Shown here in pieces: positions 1 to 6,284 of a stretch of 9,239 bases of DNA; position 1 is the first letter of the stretch, and each line of letters begins with the position of its first letter. The stretch comes from Planctomycetota bacterium (lineage in GTDB: Bacteria > Planctomycetota > Planctomycetia > Isosphaerales > Isosphaeraceae). Location of the stretch: positions 1-9,239 of the forward strand of contig JAJYCH010000123.1 in NCBI GenBank assembly GCA_021778575.1, given 5' to 3'. The position numbers and the translations under genes were made by a program. The notes under the pieces were generated by a model. That model saw nothing but the letters and a program-made list of their open reading frames with translations. It searched no databases and had not been told where the DNA came from.

Positions 1-103
1 CGTCTCCGATCCTGAAGAAGCCAAGAGATTGTCAACACTCCAGGTTTACCACAGGCTCAGGGCCTCTGCGACTCGGCGGCTCGACCTCCAACTCTCATAG
101 TTT

Positions 104-162
104 CAATTCCCTCTTCCTCGGTTCCGAGGTCGCTTTCCAAAACGAACCCAATCGCCTCGGGC
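104..162. repeat. 59-bp direct repeat, copy 1
   Basis: This copy is identical over 59 bp to positions 197-255, a period of 93 bp (31 codons). It contains a small inverted repeat, CCTCGG-TT-CCGAGG (116-129), followed by one copy of the 16-bp core CCAAAACGAACCCAAT (137-152). No stop codon occurs in any of the six frames across either copy. From memory, motifs encoding QNEPN on one strand and WVRFG on the other recur between genes in Isosphaeraceae-like planctomycetes. I could not check this, and the role of the repeat is unknown. Confidence 0.93.
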
Positions 163-184
163 GTCCCTTGCTCGACTCTCCTCG

Positions 185-200
185 CCAAAACGAACCCAAT
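185..200. repeat. Extra copy of 16-bp core element between the long repeats
   Basis: CCAAAACGAACCCAAT occurs at 137-152, 185-200 and 230-245. This middle copy lies in the spacer between the two 59-bp repeats and runs straight into copy 2. Start-to-start distances are 48 and 45 bp, both multiples of three, so the same reading frame (QNEPN on plus, IGFVL on minus) holds in all three copies. The 16-mer is probably the mobile or conserved unit and the 59-bp repeat a local duplication (inference). Confidence 0.85.
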
Positions 201-255
201 TCCCTCTTCCTCGGTTCCGAGGTCGCTTTCCAAAACGAACCCAATCGCCTCGGGC
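197..255. repeat. 59-bp direct repeat, copy 2
   Basis: This is a perfect match to 104-162. It includes the same inverted repeat (209-222) and the third 16-bp core (230-245). To its right the similarity decays: GACTCTCC at 261-268 matches 174-181, and the following bases resemble an eroded core. The array may therefore once have had a further unit (inference). Confidence 0.93.
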
Positions 256-395
256 TTCGCGACTCTCCGTTCGAGAACAACGCTTCTCGGACTCAATATC
301 GCCTGGTGAGATCGGCTTCAAACCGGCTTTTCGCTGGATTAGTCCAAGCCGCTTTGGCGGCGTTTGCCGAAAAGGGCTCGGCCGGGAACTCATGA

Positions 396-434
396 GGCGA
401 CGCGGCAAGACAAATCTTTGTCCGCCGCGTCGCC
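396..434 (-). terminator. Strong hairpin downstream of dapL, candidate terminator
   Basis: GGCGACGCGGC (396-406) pairs perfectly with GCCGCGTCGCC (424-434), an 11-bp outer stem. Within it GACAA (409-413) pairs with TTGTC (418-422) across a small asymmetric internal loop, leaving a 4-nt apical loop. It begins 87 nt after the dapL stop codon in the direction of dapL transcription. No U-tract follows on the minus strand, so it is not a classical intrinsic terminator. It may be a Rho-associated or processing structure, or a DNA-level inverted repeat. Confidence 0.5.
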
Positions 435-521
435 GGGTGAGCCATCAGTGATCCGACCAGGCGACAGCCACGCCCTTGCGGTTGCGGCTTCGCCAGACGA
501 CGCAAAGCTCCTAGTCGCCAC

Positions 522-1694
522 TCAGAGCTTCAACTTGCCGATCCGTTCGACCGCTCGCAGCAACCGAGGCGTGTCGACCGTCAAGGCGGCCCGGATGTAG
601 CCGTCGGCGGTCCGTCCGAAGCCGAGTCCGGGGGTGGTCACGACGTCGGCCTCGTCGAGAATCCGGGCGCACAACTCGGTTGAGGTATAGCCCTTGGGGC
701 AGGGAATCCAGACGTAGAACGTCGCTCCGGCGGGCTCGACCTCCCAGCCGATCCCTTTCAGGGCACCGATGAACGCGTCCCGGCGCTCCTTGTAGAGGGC
801 CCGGATCGGCGGGGTGAGGGTGTCGTACTCGTCGAGCGCGGTCTTGGCGGCGAACTGGATCGCGGTGAAGATTCCCGAGTCGGTATTCGCCTTCACCTGA
901 GCCAGAGCCGCGATCAACGGGGCTCCGCCGATCGCGAAGCCAACCCGCCAGCCGGTCATGTTGAACGTTTTGGACAGGCTGTGGAACTCGACCGCAACGT
1001 CTTTGGCTCCCGGGACTTGCAAGATGCTGGGGGCGGGTTCTTCGAAATACATCTCGTTGTACGCCGCATCCTGGGCGATCACCAGGTTGTGGGTTTTGGC
1101 AAGGTCGACCACCTTCTCAAAAAATGGCAGGTCGGCCGTTCCGCCGGTGGGGTTGTTGGGGTAATTGAGGAAAAGCAGGCGAGCCCGGTTATAGACGTCG
1201 ATCGGGATGGCGTCGAGGTCGGGGCGGAAGCCGTGCTCGGCTTCGAGCGGCATCGTGTAGACGTCGGCACCGGCGAAGAGGCTGCTGCTCCGGTAAACCG
1301 GGTAACATGGGTCGGGCACGAGGCTGATATCGCCGGGGTTAAGCACGGCGAGCGGGAAGTGGGCGATCCCTTCCTTCGAGCCGATCAAGGGGAGGATCTC
1401 CGAGTTCGGGTCGAGGTCGATTCCGTACCGCTTCTTGCAGAACGCGGCGATCGACAGCCGAAGCTCGGGGGCTCCCTGGTCGAGTGCGTACTGGTGGAAG
1501 CTGGGCACCTCGACGTTCTTCTGGAGGCTCTGGATGATCGAGGCGGGAGTTGGCTTGTCGGGGTCGCCGACGCCCAGGTTGATCACGTCGCGCCCGGCCG
1601 CTATCGCCGCTTTTTTCTTCTTGTCGATCTCGGCGAACAGGTAAGGGGGGAGCTTCTGAAGCCGTTCAGCCTTGACAAATTGCGTGGTCGCCAT
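522..1694 (-). CDS. dapL: LL-diaminopimelate aminotransferase
   Basis: This 390-aa cytoplasmic enzyme is a fold-type I PLP aminotransferase. The family converts tetrahydrodipicolinate plus glutamate to LL-diaminopimelate in one step, supplying lysine and peptidoglycan and bypassing the succinylase/acetylase routes. Visible features are INLGVGDPDKPTP (38-50), the phosphate-cup motif GSKEGI (105-110), YPNNPTG (178-184), QDAAYNEM (208-215) with the cofactor-binding Asp209 and Tyr212, and SLSKTFNMTGWRVGF (239-253) with the Schiff-base Lys242. Arg368 in YIRAA is the expected substrate-carboxylate arginine. Length is normal and the protein complete. The ATG has AGGA six bases upstream (1701-1704). 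It is transcribed away from the neighbouring glycosyltransferase and appears monocistronic. A related class I aminotransferase of other specificity is possible, but the N-terminal and active-site pattern favours DapL. Confidence 0.9.
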   Translation of the reverse strand: MATTQFVKAERLQKLPPYLFAEIDKKKKAAIAAGRDVINLGVGDPDKPTPASIIQSLQKNVEVPSFHQYALDQGAPELRLSIAAFCKKRYGIDLDPNSEILPLIGSKEGIAHFPLAVLNPGDISLVPDPCYPVYRSSSLFAGADVYTMPLEAEHGFRPDLDAIPIDVYNRARLLFLNYPNNPTGGTADLPFFEKVVDLAKTHNLVIAQDAAYNEMYFEEPAPSILQVPGAKDVAVEFHSLSKTFNMTGWRVGFAIGGAPLIAALAQVKANTDSGIFTAIQFAAKTALDEYDTLTPPIRALYKERRDAFIGALKGIGWEVEPAGATFYVWIPCPKGYTSTELCARILDEADVVTTPGLGFGRTADGYIRAALTVDTPRLLRAVERIGKLKL

Positions 1695-1843
1695 CGGAAT
1701 TCCTGAATCAAGACGATAAGTTGCGGGGCGGCTGAGAGTCGAGACGAACCTAGAACTTACCGAAAAAATGGCGGGAGTGCCAGGAAGCTGCCGAACTTAA
1801 AGGGTTGGGGCTTTGAGATCGGCTGGTCGTCGGAGGTTTGTCA
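1695..1843. promoter_or_regulatory. Divergent intergenic region, dapL / glycosyltransferase
   Basis: The 149 bp between two divergent start codons must contain promoters for both genes. I see no clear -35/-10 pair on either strand. An A-run (1763-1768) and a less GC-rich patch around 1740-1810 are the likeliest promoter area. The two ribosome binding sites are AGGA for dapL (minus strand, 1701-1704) and GGAGG for the glycosyltransferase (1832-1836). Confidence 0.4.
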
Positions 1844-3019
1844 ATGCGTCTGGTAATCGATGGCCGACGTTTGACCGCCGAGCGGACCGGGGTCGGCCGT
1901 TACCTGGAACTTCTGCTTCAGGACTGGGCGACTTCGGGGGCTCCGTTGCCGGAAACCCTTGTGGTTCTTCATGATCGAGGGGGATTGTCGCGGGTTCCGC
2001 TCGGTTCCGGAATCCAGGCGGAAGTCGTCGGCGAACGCTGGCCGGGGCTGCTCTGGGAACGGCTGGCGCTGACCAGTCGGCTCGGGACCGACGACATTCT
2101 CTTCGCCCCGGCGAACCTCGTTCCCTGGGGCTGGCGAGGCCCAACCCTCCTGGCCATGCACGACACACTCCAGGAAGTTCTGCCCGACACATTCCCCTGG
2201 CACCTCCGCTGGCGGTTCGGCCGGCGCTATCACCTGTCGGCCCTCCGGGCGACCCGGATTCTCGTCCTCTCGGAATCGACCCGGCGCGACGTCAGCCGGT
2301 TTTACCAGATTCCCGACGACCGGCTCCGCGTCGTCTATCCCGCGCCCGCCGCCTCGTTTCGCCCCCAAGGGGGCGACTCCGAGGAGGTCCGCGAAGCCCG
2401 AGCCCGCGTCGGTCTGGGATCTTCGCCATTTTTCCTGTTCGTCGGCAAGGCCTCGAAACGGCGCAACCTGCCAACCATCCTCGACGCCTTCGCCGACCAC
2501 CTCCAGCGTCACCCCGACCACAAGCTGGTCTTCGTCGGACCTGGCGATTTCGAGGGGGGGGCGATGCGCGACCATCCTTCGATCCTCCGCGCCGGCCATG
2601 TTCCCGAACCGGTCCTTCGCGGTTTGCTGGCCTGCGCCGTGGCGTTGCTCTATCCCTCGGAGTACGAAGGGTTTGGGCTTCCGATCGTCGAGGCGATGGC
2701 CGCCGGTTGCCCGGTCATCACGCTCCGACGTCCCCCTCTGGTCGAAGCCGGCGGTGACGCCGCCTGGTATCTCGACCACGCCAAACCGGTCGCCATGGCG
2801 CGAGCCATGCACATCTTGACCACGGATGTCGCCGTCCGAGCTTCGATGATGAGCCGAGGGTTTGCCCAGGCGAGCCAGTTCACCCCGTCGCGGTTCGCCG
2901 ACCAGGTGAAGGCCGAGATCCGCGACCTGGCCGGCTATCAACCCCCGGTTGTCCGGGGGTCGAAGCTTCGCCGGGGATCAGGCCGACGTCTCGAGCGCGA
3001 GCGGAGCCGAGGGCGCTGA
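1844..3019 (+). CDS. GT4-family glycosyltransferase
   Basis: This 391-aa GT-B fold retaining glycosyltransferase (GT4/group 1) would transfer a sugar from a nucleotide-sugar donor to a glycan or lipid-linked acceptor in the cytoplasm. The N-terminal domain begins MRLVIDGRRL with a glycine-rich acceptor loop (TGVGRY, 15-20) and has AMHDTL (104-109) and LSESTRRDV (142-150). The donor domain has FVGKASKRRNL (199-209), where basic residues usually bind the donor phosphates, and SEYEGFGLPIVEAMAAGCPV (272-291) with the EX7E pair Glu275/Glu283. I chose the ATG at 1844 because GGAGG (1832-1836) lies seven bases before it; a TTG at 1838 is too close. The last ~26 residues are Arg-rich, fall outside the family fold, and overlap the convergent gene by 42 bp. 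It resembles the GT4 enzyme at 4309-5499. Donor and acceptor are unknown. Confidence 0.88.
   Translation: MRLVIDGRRLTAERTGVGRYLELLLQDWATSGAPLPETLVVLHDRGGLSRVPLGSGIQAEVVGERWPGLLWERLALTSRLGTDDILFAPANLVPWGWRGPTLLAMHDTLQEVLPDTFPWHLRWRFGRRYHLSALRATRILVLSESTRRDVSRFYQIPDDRLRVVYPAPAASFRPQGGDSEEVREARARVGLGSSPFFLFVGKASKRRNLPTILDAFADHLQRHPDHKLVFVGPGDFEGGAMRDHPSILRAGHVPEPVLRGLLACAVALLYPSEYEGFGLPIVEAMAAGCPVITLRRPPLVEAGGDAAWYLDHAKPVAMARAMHILTTDVAVRASMMSRGFAQASQFTPSRFADQVKAEIRDLAGYQPPVVRGSKLRRGSGRRLERERSRGR
2941..2960 (-). terminator. Perfect hairpin just past the minus-strand operon end
   Basis: ACCCCCGG (2941-2948) and CCGGGGGT (2953-2960) form a perfect 8-bp stem with a 4-nt loop. It lies 18 nt beyond the last stop codon of the minus-strand operon, where a terminator would be expected, but within the 3' coding end of the convergent glycosyltransferase. 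Only a short, imperfect T-rich stretch follows on the minus strand, so termination is plausible but unproven. For the plus-strand gene it precedes the stop codon and would not terminate it. Confidence 0.45.
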
Positions 3020-4312
3020 GACCGGCACCGGACGGGCTCGGCCCGAGGTCTGGCGATGAGGCTCGGTCATCGGTTCATGAGCCCGGTCGAAACGAACCCG
3101 ACGGACCCGGCGTTTCTCGTCGATCAAGGCAAAATACCGCTCCAGGTGCTCGGCCTCGGACCAGACGCCGTGCCGGGCGAAATAACCGTCGCAGCCGAGC
3201 CGGGTCCGGAGATCATCGTCGCTCGCCAGCTTACCGATCGCTTCGACCAGCTCGTCATTTGTCCGGAAAACCAGTCCGCCGCCGCTCTCCTCGACCAGTT
3301 CGGGCAATGCCCCGAGGTCGCGAACGATGACCGGCGTCTTCTCGGCGAAAGCCTCCAGGACGACGTAGCCAAACGTCTCGTGAACCAGCGACGGCACGAC
3401 GACTGCCTGGGCCCCTCGGAACAACCCGGCGACCTCGGAGGAGTCGAGCCGCCCCTCGAAGTGGACATTCGCCAGCCCGTGGGCCTGTCGGCGGAGATCG
3501 GCCTCGAACGGACCGGAGCCGGCGATCCGGAGATCGAGATGCGGCAGGCGCCGGAATGCCTCGATGGCGTCCTGGAACCCCTTGATCTTTTCGATCCGCC
3601 CCGCCGCCGCGAAATAGGGCCGAGCGTGTGACAGGGGCGCGGCGTCGGGCAACCCGGTGTAATCCTCGGGCAAGAAGTAGGGCAGGTGGGTCATCGGGAT
3701 CTCGATCCCCCGCCGCGAGTGCTCGACGATCGTCGACCGGCTTGGTCCGATCAGGGCATCAAGATGCGCGAGCGAATCGCGTAAGAGCGAGGTCTTACGC
3801 CAGAATTGCGGCGGACGCTTGGCCTGGACGCTACACTTGACGCATTCTCGGGTCTCGCAGACGCCCTTGTTGAACTTCCAGAGCACATGAAGCGGGCAGA
3901 CGAGCCAGTGCTCGTGGGTCGTCATGAACTTGACCGCGCCCGGCGCCGGGATTCCCAGGAGTCCCGGACCGCCGATCAACGACAGGTTGTGGAAGTGAAC
4001 CACGTCGGGCTTGATGGTCCGGAGCAAGCTCTGGATGGCCGCTTCCTTGAAGCCCGGCAGGCCGGTCTGATGCGTCGCCAGCGGCGAGAGCGGCCCGTAC
4101 CGGCTGGAAAGTGCGTGGATCGTCACCCCCGGAGGAGCCTCATAAGGCCGAGGCGTCTGGCCCCCCTTGACCAGGTCAAAGGCATCCTGGCAATAGATCA
4201 CATGGACCTCATGCCCATGCCGGGCCAGAGCCCGGGAAAGGCGATCAACAAACGCCGCATCCCCGCCAAAGCTATGCGGGCCGAAGAAGGTCGTGAGCAT
4301 GGCGAACTTCAT
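2978..4312 (-). CDS. GT4-family glycosyltransferase with cysteine cluster
   Basis: This 444-aa GT-B retaining glycosyltransferase is the last gene of the minus-strand operon. The start MKFAMLTTFFGPHSFGGDAA has the glycine-rich loop of group 1 enzymes, and KPDVVHFHN (101-109) is typical of the N-terminal domain. The donor site shows AAGRIEKIKGF (236-246), IAGSGP (263-268) and HETFGYVVLEAFAEKTPVIV (311-330) with the EX7E pair Glu312/Glu320. Between them is THEHWLVCP (132-140) and a cysteine group, Cys139, Cys152, Cys157 and Cys160, which might bind a metal. The C-terminal ~45 residues are a charged then Pro/Ala-rich tail overlapping the convergent gene. The start overlaps the preceding stop as ATGA (4309-4312), with GGGAGGA four bases upstream, implying coupled translation. 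Substrate unknown. Confidence 0.88.
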   Translation of the reverse strand: MKFAMLTTFFGPHSFGGDAAFVDRLSRALARHGHEVHVIYCQDAFDLVKGGQTPRPYEAPPGVTIHALSSRYGPLSPLATHQTGLPGFKEAAIQSLLRTIKPDVVHFHNLSLIGGPGLLGIPAPGAVKFMTTHEHWLVCPLHVLWKFNKGVCETRECVKCSVQAKRPPQFWRKTSLLRDSLAHLDALIGPSRSTIVEHSRRGIEIPMTHLPYFLPEDYTGLPDAAPLSHARPYFAAAGRIEKIKGFQDAIEAFRRLPHLDLRIAGSGPFEADLRRQAHGLANVHFEGRLDSSEVAGLFRGAQAVVVPSLVHETFGYVVLEAFAEKTPVIVRDLGALPELVEESGGGLVFRTNDELVEAIGKLASDDDLRTRLGCDGYFARHGVWSEAEHLERYFALIDEKRRVRRVRFDRAHEPMTEPHRQTSGRARPVPVSAPSAPLALETSA

Positions 4313-5499
4313 GCGGTCCTCCCGAAAGAGTTTGCCTGCTGGGAGCCGAGTTCCTCGAAACAGTCGAGCAACGATCGAGCGGCCGATTTCCAGGTGAACC
4401 GACTGGCTCGCTGTAAGGCCAGCTTCGCCAGCCGATCACGTTCGGACGGATGATCAAGTAATCCTGACAAGGCATCCGCCATGGCTTCGATATCGGTGGG
4501 ATCAAAGAACACGCCTGCCTCTCCGACGACTTCGGGCAATGAACCGGCCGTGCTCGACAGGACCGGCGTCCCGCAAGCCATCGCCTCGACCGGCGGCAGG
4601 CCGAAACCTTCCATCAACGAGGGTTGCACGAGCGCGTAAGCCCGCCGATACAGGTACGCGAGATCGTCGTCGGGGACGAACCCGGTGAAGTGGACCCGGT
4701 CGTTCAGGTCGAAGCGGGCGACCGCCTCGCGAAGCTCAGGCACATGCGTATGAAAGACGTCGCCGATATCACCAACCAGGATCAGTCGAGTGTCCGACGG
4801 ATTGGCAATCGCGAATGCTTCGATCAGTCGAAGAAGATTCTTGTGCGGGCTCAAGCCGCCGACGTAGAGCAGGTAACGCTCGTCAGGGATCATGTCATAC
4901 GACAACAAGACGGCGTCGGAAGTCGGCCCGGCCGCTTCGGGAGTGAAGACGGCGTCGGGGCCTTCACTTACCACCTTGACCCGATCGTCGGGAAGGCGAA
5001 ACCAGGCGAGGAGGTCGCGTCGAGCGGTCTCGGAGACGGTCACGATCCGGTCGGCCCAGAGCGCCGCCGCCTGTTCCTTGGCCCGCCAGGCGAGCTTCCC
5101 CTTGCCATCGGGGAAGACCCATTCGGGGTGAGCCAGGGCCAGAGTGTCGTGCATCGTCACCACGACCTTGCCGGCGTTCCAGACCGGGAAAAAACTGTAG
5201 CTCGCCGGAAAATAGATCAGGTCGAGATTCGCTTTCGACACCGCGCGGCCCATCGCCAGCATGTCGCCAACCCGTCGCCGACCCGACGCCGAAGCCGCCT
5301 TGCTCGGGGCTTCGCGGACGTCGACGGCGATGGTCTCCATTCCCTCGGGGATGCTCACGTGAGCGAGCGACGGTCGATCGACGAAGACAACGAACTCATG
5401 ATTCGAGCCCGATCTTGCCAGCGCCTCGACGATCTGCCGGGCGAACCGGCCGAACCCTCGACGATTGCTCAGGCACGCGCCATCGATGCCGATTCTCAT
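4309..5499 (-). CDS. GT4-family glycosyltransferase (mannosyl/rhamnosyl-type)
   Basis: This 396-aa GT-B retaining glycosyltransferase of the GT4 group includes known mannosyl- and rhamnosyltransferases of O-antigen and exopolysaccharide pathways. MRIGIDGACL and the glycine loop (RRGFGRF) open the acceptor domain; TMHDTLALAHPEWVF (115-129) and VTVSETARRDL (153-163) follow. The donor domain has LYVGGLSPHKNLLRLIEAF (211-229) and VQPSLMEGFGLPPVEAMACG (291-310) with the EX7E pair Glu297/Glu305, then GSLPEVVGEAG (319-329). It is complete and of usual length. Its start overlaps the upstream methyltransferase stop as ATGA (5496-5499), with GGAGG six bases before. The blocks MHDTL, SE(T/S)xRRD and LPDDR/IPDDR are shared with the plus-strand enzyme at 1844-3019, marking the two as paralogues. 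The exact sugar cannot be read from sequence. Confidence 0.9.
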   Translation of the reverse strand: MRIGIDGACLSNRRGFGRFARQIVEALARSGSNHEFVVFVDRPSLAHVSIPEGMETIAVDVREAPSKAASASGRRRVGDMLAMGRAVSKANLDLIYFPASYSFFPVWNAGKVVVTMHDTLALAHPEWVFPDGKGKLAWRAKEQAAALWADRIVTVSETARRDLLAWFRLPDDRVKVVSEGPDAVFTPEAAGPTSDAVLLSYDMIPDERYLLYVGGLSPHKNLLRLIEAFAIANPSDTRLILVGDIGDVFHTHVPELREAVARFDLNDRVHFTGFVPDDDLAYLYRRAYALVQPSLMEGFGLPPVEAMACGTPVLSSTAGSLPEVVGEAGVFFDPTDIEAMADALSGLLDHPSERDRLAKLALQRASRFTWKSAARSLLDCFEELGSQQANSFGRTA

Positions 5500-6284
5500 C
5501 GTTCGCCTCCTGGTTTGACGGCCAGTATCAGCGTGCTATGTCCGAACGGCAGCGGGCAGCGCAGCAAGCCCGAGACGCGCCGCTCGAACGTGGAGACAGC
5601 CCCCATCAGCCGGTTGACGCGTGGCGAGGGCACATCGAGCCGCAACCCACCGCCCGAGGGATGGGCTCGCCACGACGCCCCTTGACGACCGGCCAGCCAG
5701 CGCATCCGACCACGAATTTCCTGCGCCAGGCCCGGCAAACCATTCGCATAAGAGGCCCGACAAACTTTCAGGCCGGCACTTGAGAGAATCTCGACCAGTT
5801 CACCCAGACGATAGGCCGACCCGCCCGAGCCACGCCCACGGCCGAACCCGGCCGAGTTCGATCGAACAACGACCACACCTCCCGGCCGGAGCACTCGCAC
5901 GATTTCCTGGGAGGCGGTCCGATCGCCGCCGTCGGGCAAGTGCTGGAGAACATCAAAGCAAGTCAGCACATCAAACGAAGAATCGGCAAACGGAAGATCG
6001 AGCGCCGAGCCTTGATGAAGATCGAAACCGCCGTACCGCCGGGCCAGTTTCAAGGCTCCCGGATCAGGTTCGAGCCCGACGACTCGCGCGATCTCGCGAT
6101 GCCCGGTCAACCGGATCAACGACAGCCCCGCCCCACAGCCGACATCGAGCGCATCGAGGCCGTTTCTGCCCTGAATCGCGGCACTCAGCCAGTCCGAAGC
6201 AAGCCGCCACATGGCACGAGACCACCAGTGCGCCGCCTCGACTCGCGCGAGCCTCGCGAAGTATCCCGGTTCGTCGATCGTCAT
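5496..6284 (-). CDS. Class I SAM-dependent methyltransferase
   Basis: This 262-aa cytoplasmic class I (Rossmann) methyltransferase would transfer a methyl group from S-adenosylmethionine, here probably to a sugar or glycan intermediate (inference from neighbours). The N-terminus has EAAHWWSRAMWRL (16-28), an aromatic-rich segment common before the SAM domain in surface-glycan methyltransferases. Motif I is LDVGCGAGLSL (46-56), the acidic ribose contact is GLEPD (70-74), SALDLPFADSSFDVLTCFDV (93-112) covers motifs II-III, and LQHL plus VLRPGGVVVV (131-140) complete the fold. The C-terminal 110 residues are basic and less conserved. The frame stays open upstream to 6782, but that extension lies inside the flippase gene and is low-complexity shadow. 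ATG 6284 is chosen because it forms an ATGA overlap with the flippase stop and has GGGAGG nine bases before it. Confidence 0.87.
   Translation of the reverse strand: MTIDEPGYFARLARVEAAHWWSRAMWRLASDWLSAAIQGRNGLDALDVGCGAGLSLIRLTGHREIARVVGLEPDPGALKLARRYGGFDLHQGSALDLPFADSSFDVLTCFDVLQHLPDGGDRTASQEIVRVLRPGGVVVVRSNSAGFGRGRGSGGSAYRLGELVEILSSAGLKVCRASYANGLPGLAQEIRGRMRWLAGRQGASWRAHPSGGGLRLDVPSPRVNRLMGAVSTFERRVSGLLRCPLPFGHSTLILAVKPGGER

Larger units (their letters stand above)
1..521. other. Intergenic region with repeats, no supported gene
   Basis: This stretch lies beyond the 3' end of dapL and carries no gene I can support. It holds a 59-bp direct repeat, a 16-bp element in three copies, and a strong hairpin at 396-434, each listed separately. 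Several open frames of 60-100 codons cross it on both strands. They overlap one another, consist largely of repeat-derived peptides, lack convincing ribosome binding sites and resemble no family I know. Plus-strand frame 2 is open from the left edge to a TAG at 98-100 (32 codons). This could be the tail of a gene to the left, but its third-position GC is lower than in the real genes here, so I do not call it. Confidence 0.7.

Noticed and set aside
2..100. Plus-strand open frame from the left edge to TAG at 98-100, possibly the tail of an upstream gene
   Set aside because: Only 32 codons, no recognisable motif, and third-position GC lower than in the real genes of the window.
57..408. Overlapping open frames of 60-100 codons across the repeat block on both strands
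   Set aside because: They are mutually overlapping, mostly repeat-encoded, lack ribosome binding sites and match no known family; kept only as an observation about stop-free repeats.
981..1706. 241-codon open frame antisense to dapL
   Set aside because: Typical shadow frame of a GC-rich gene; low-complexity Val/Gly/Asp/Arg-rich protein without domain signals, while the opposite strand encodes a complete DapL.
1772..1793. TGGCAC on the minus strand resembling the -24 box of a sigma-54 promoter for dapL
   Set aside because: The -12 TTGC element is missing at the required spacing.
1768..1800. Ten-codon open frame (ATG to TAA) upstream of the plus-strand glycosyltransferase, a possible leader peptide
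   Set aside because: No Shine-Dalgarno sequence and no amino-acid pattern or attenuator hairpin to suggest regulation.
1841..2941. 366-codon open frame antisense to the plus-strand glycosyltransferase
   Set aside because: It mirrors almost the whole gene, has biased composition and no domain; the sense strand has clear GT4 motifs and a good ribosome binding site.
4624..5685. 353-codon plus-strand open frame over the glycosyltransferase and methyltransferase
   Set aside because: Crosses the boundary of two well-supported minus-strand genes and shows no family motifs.
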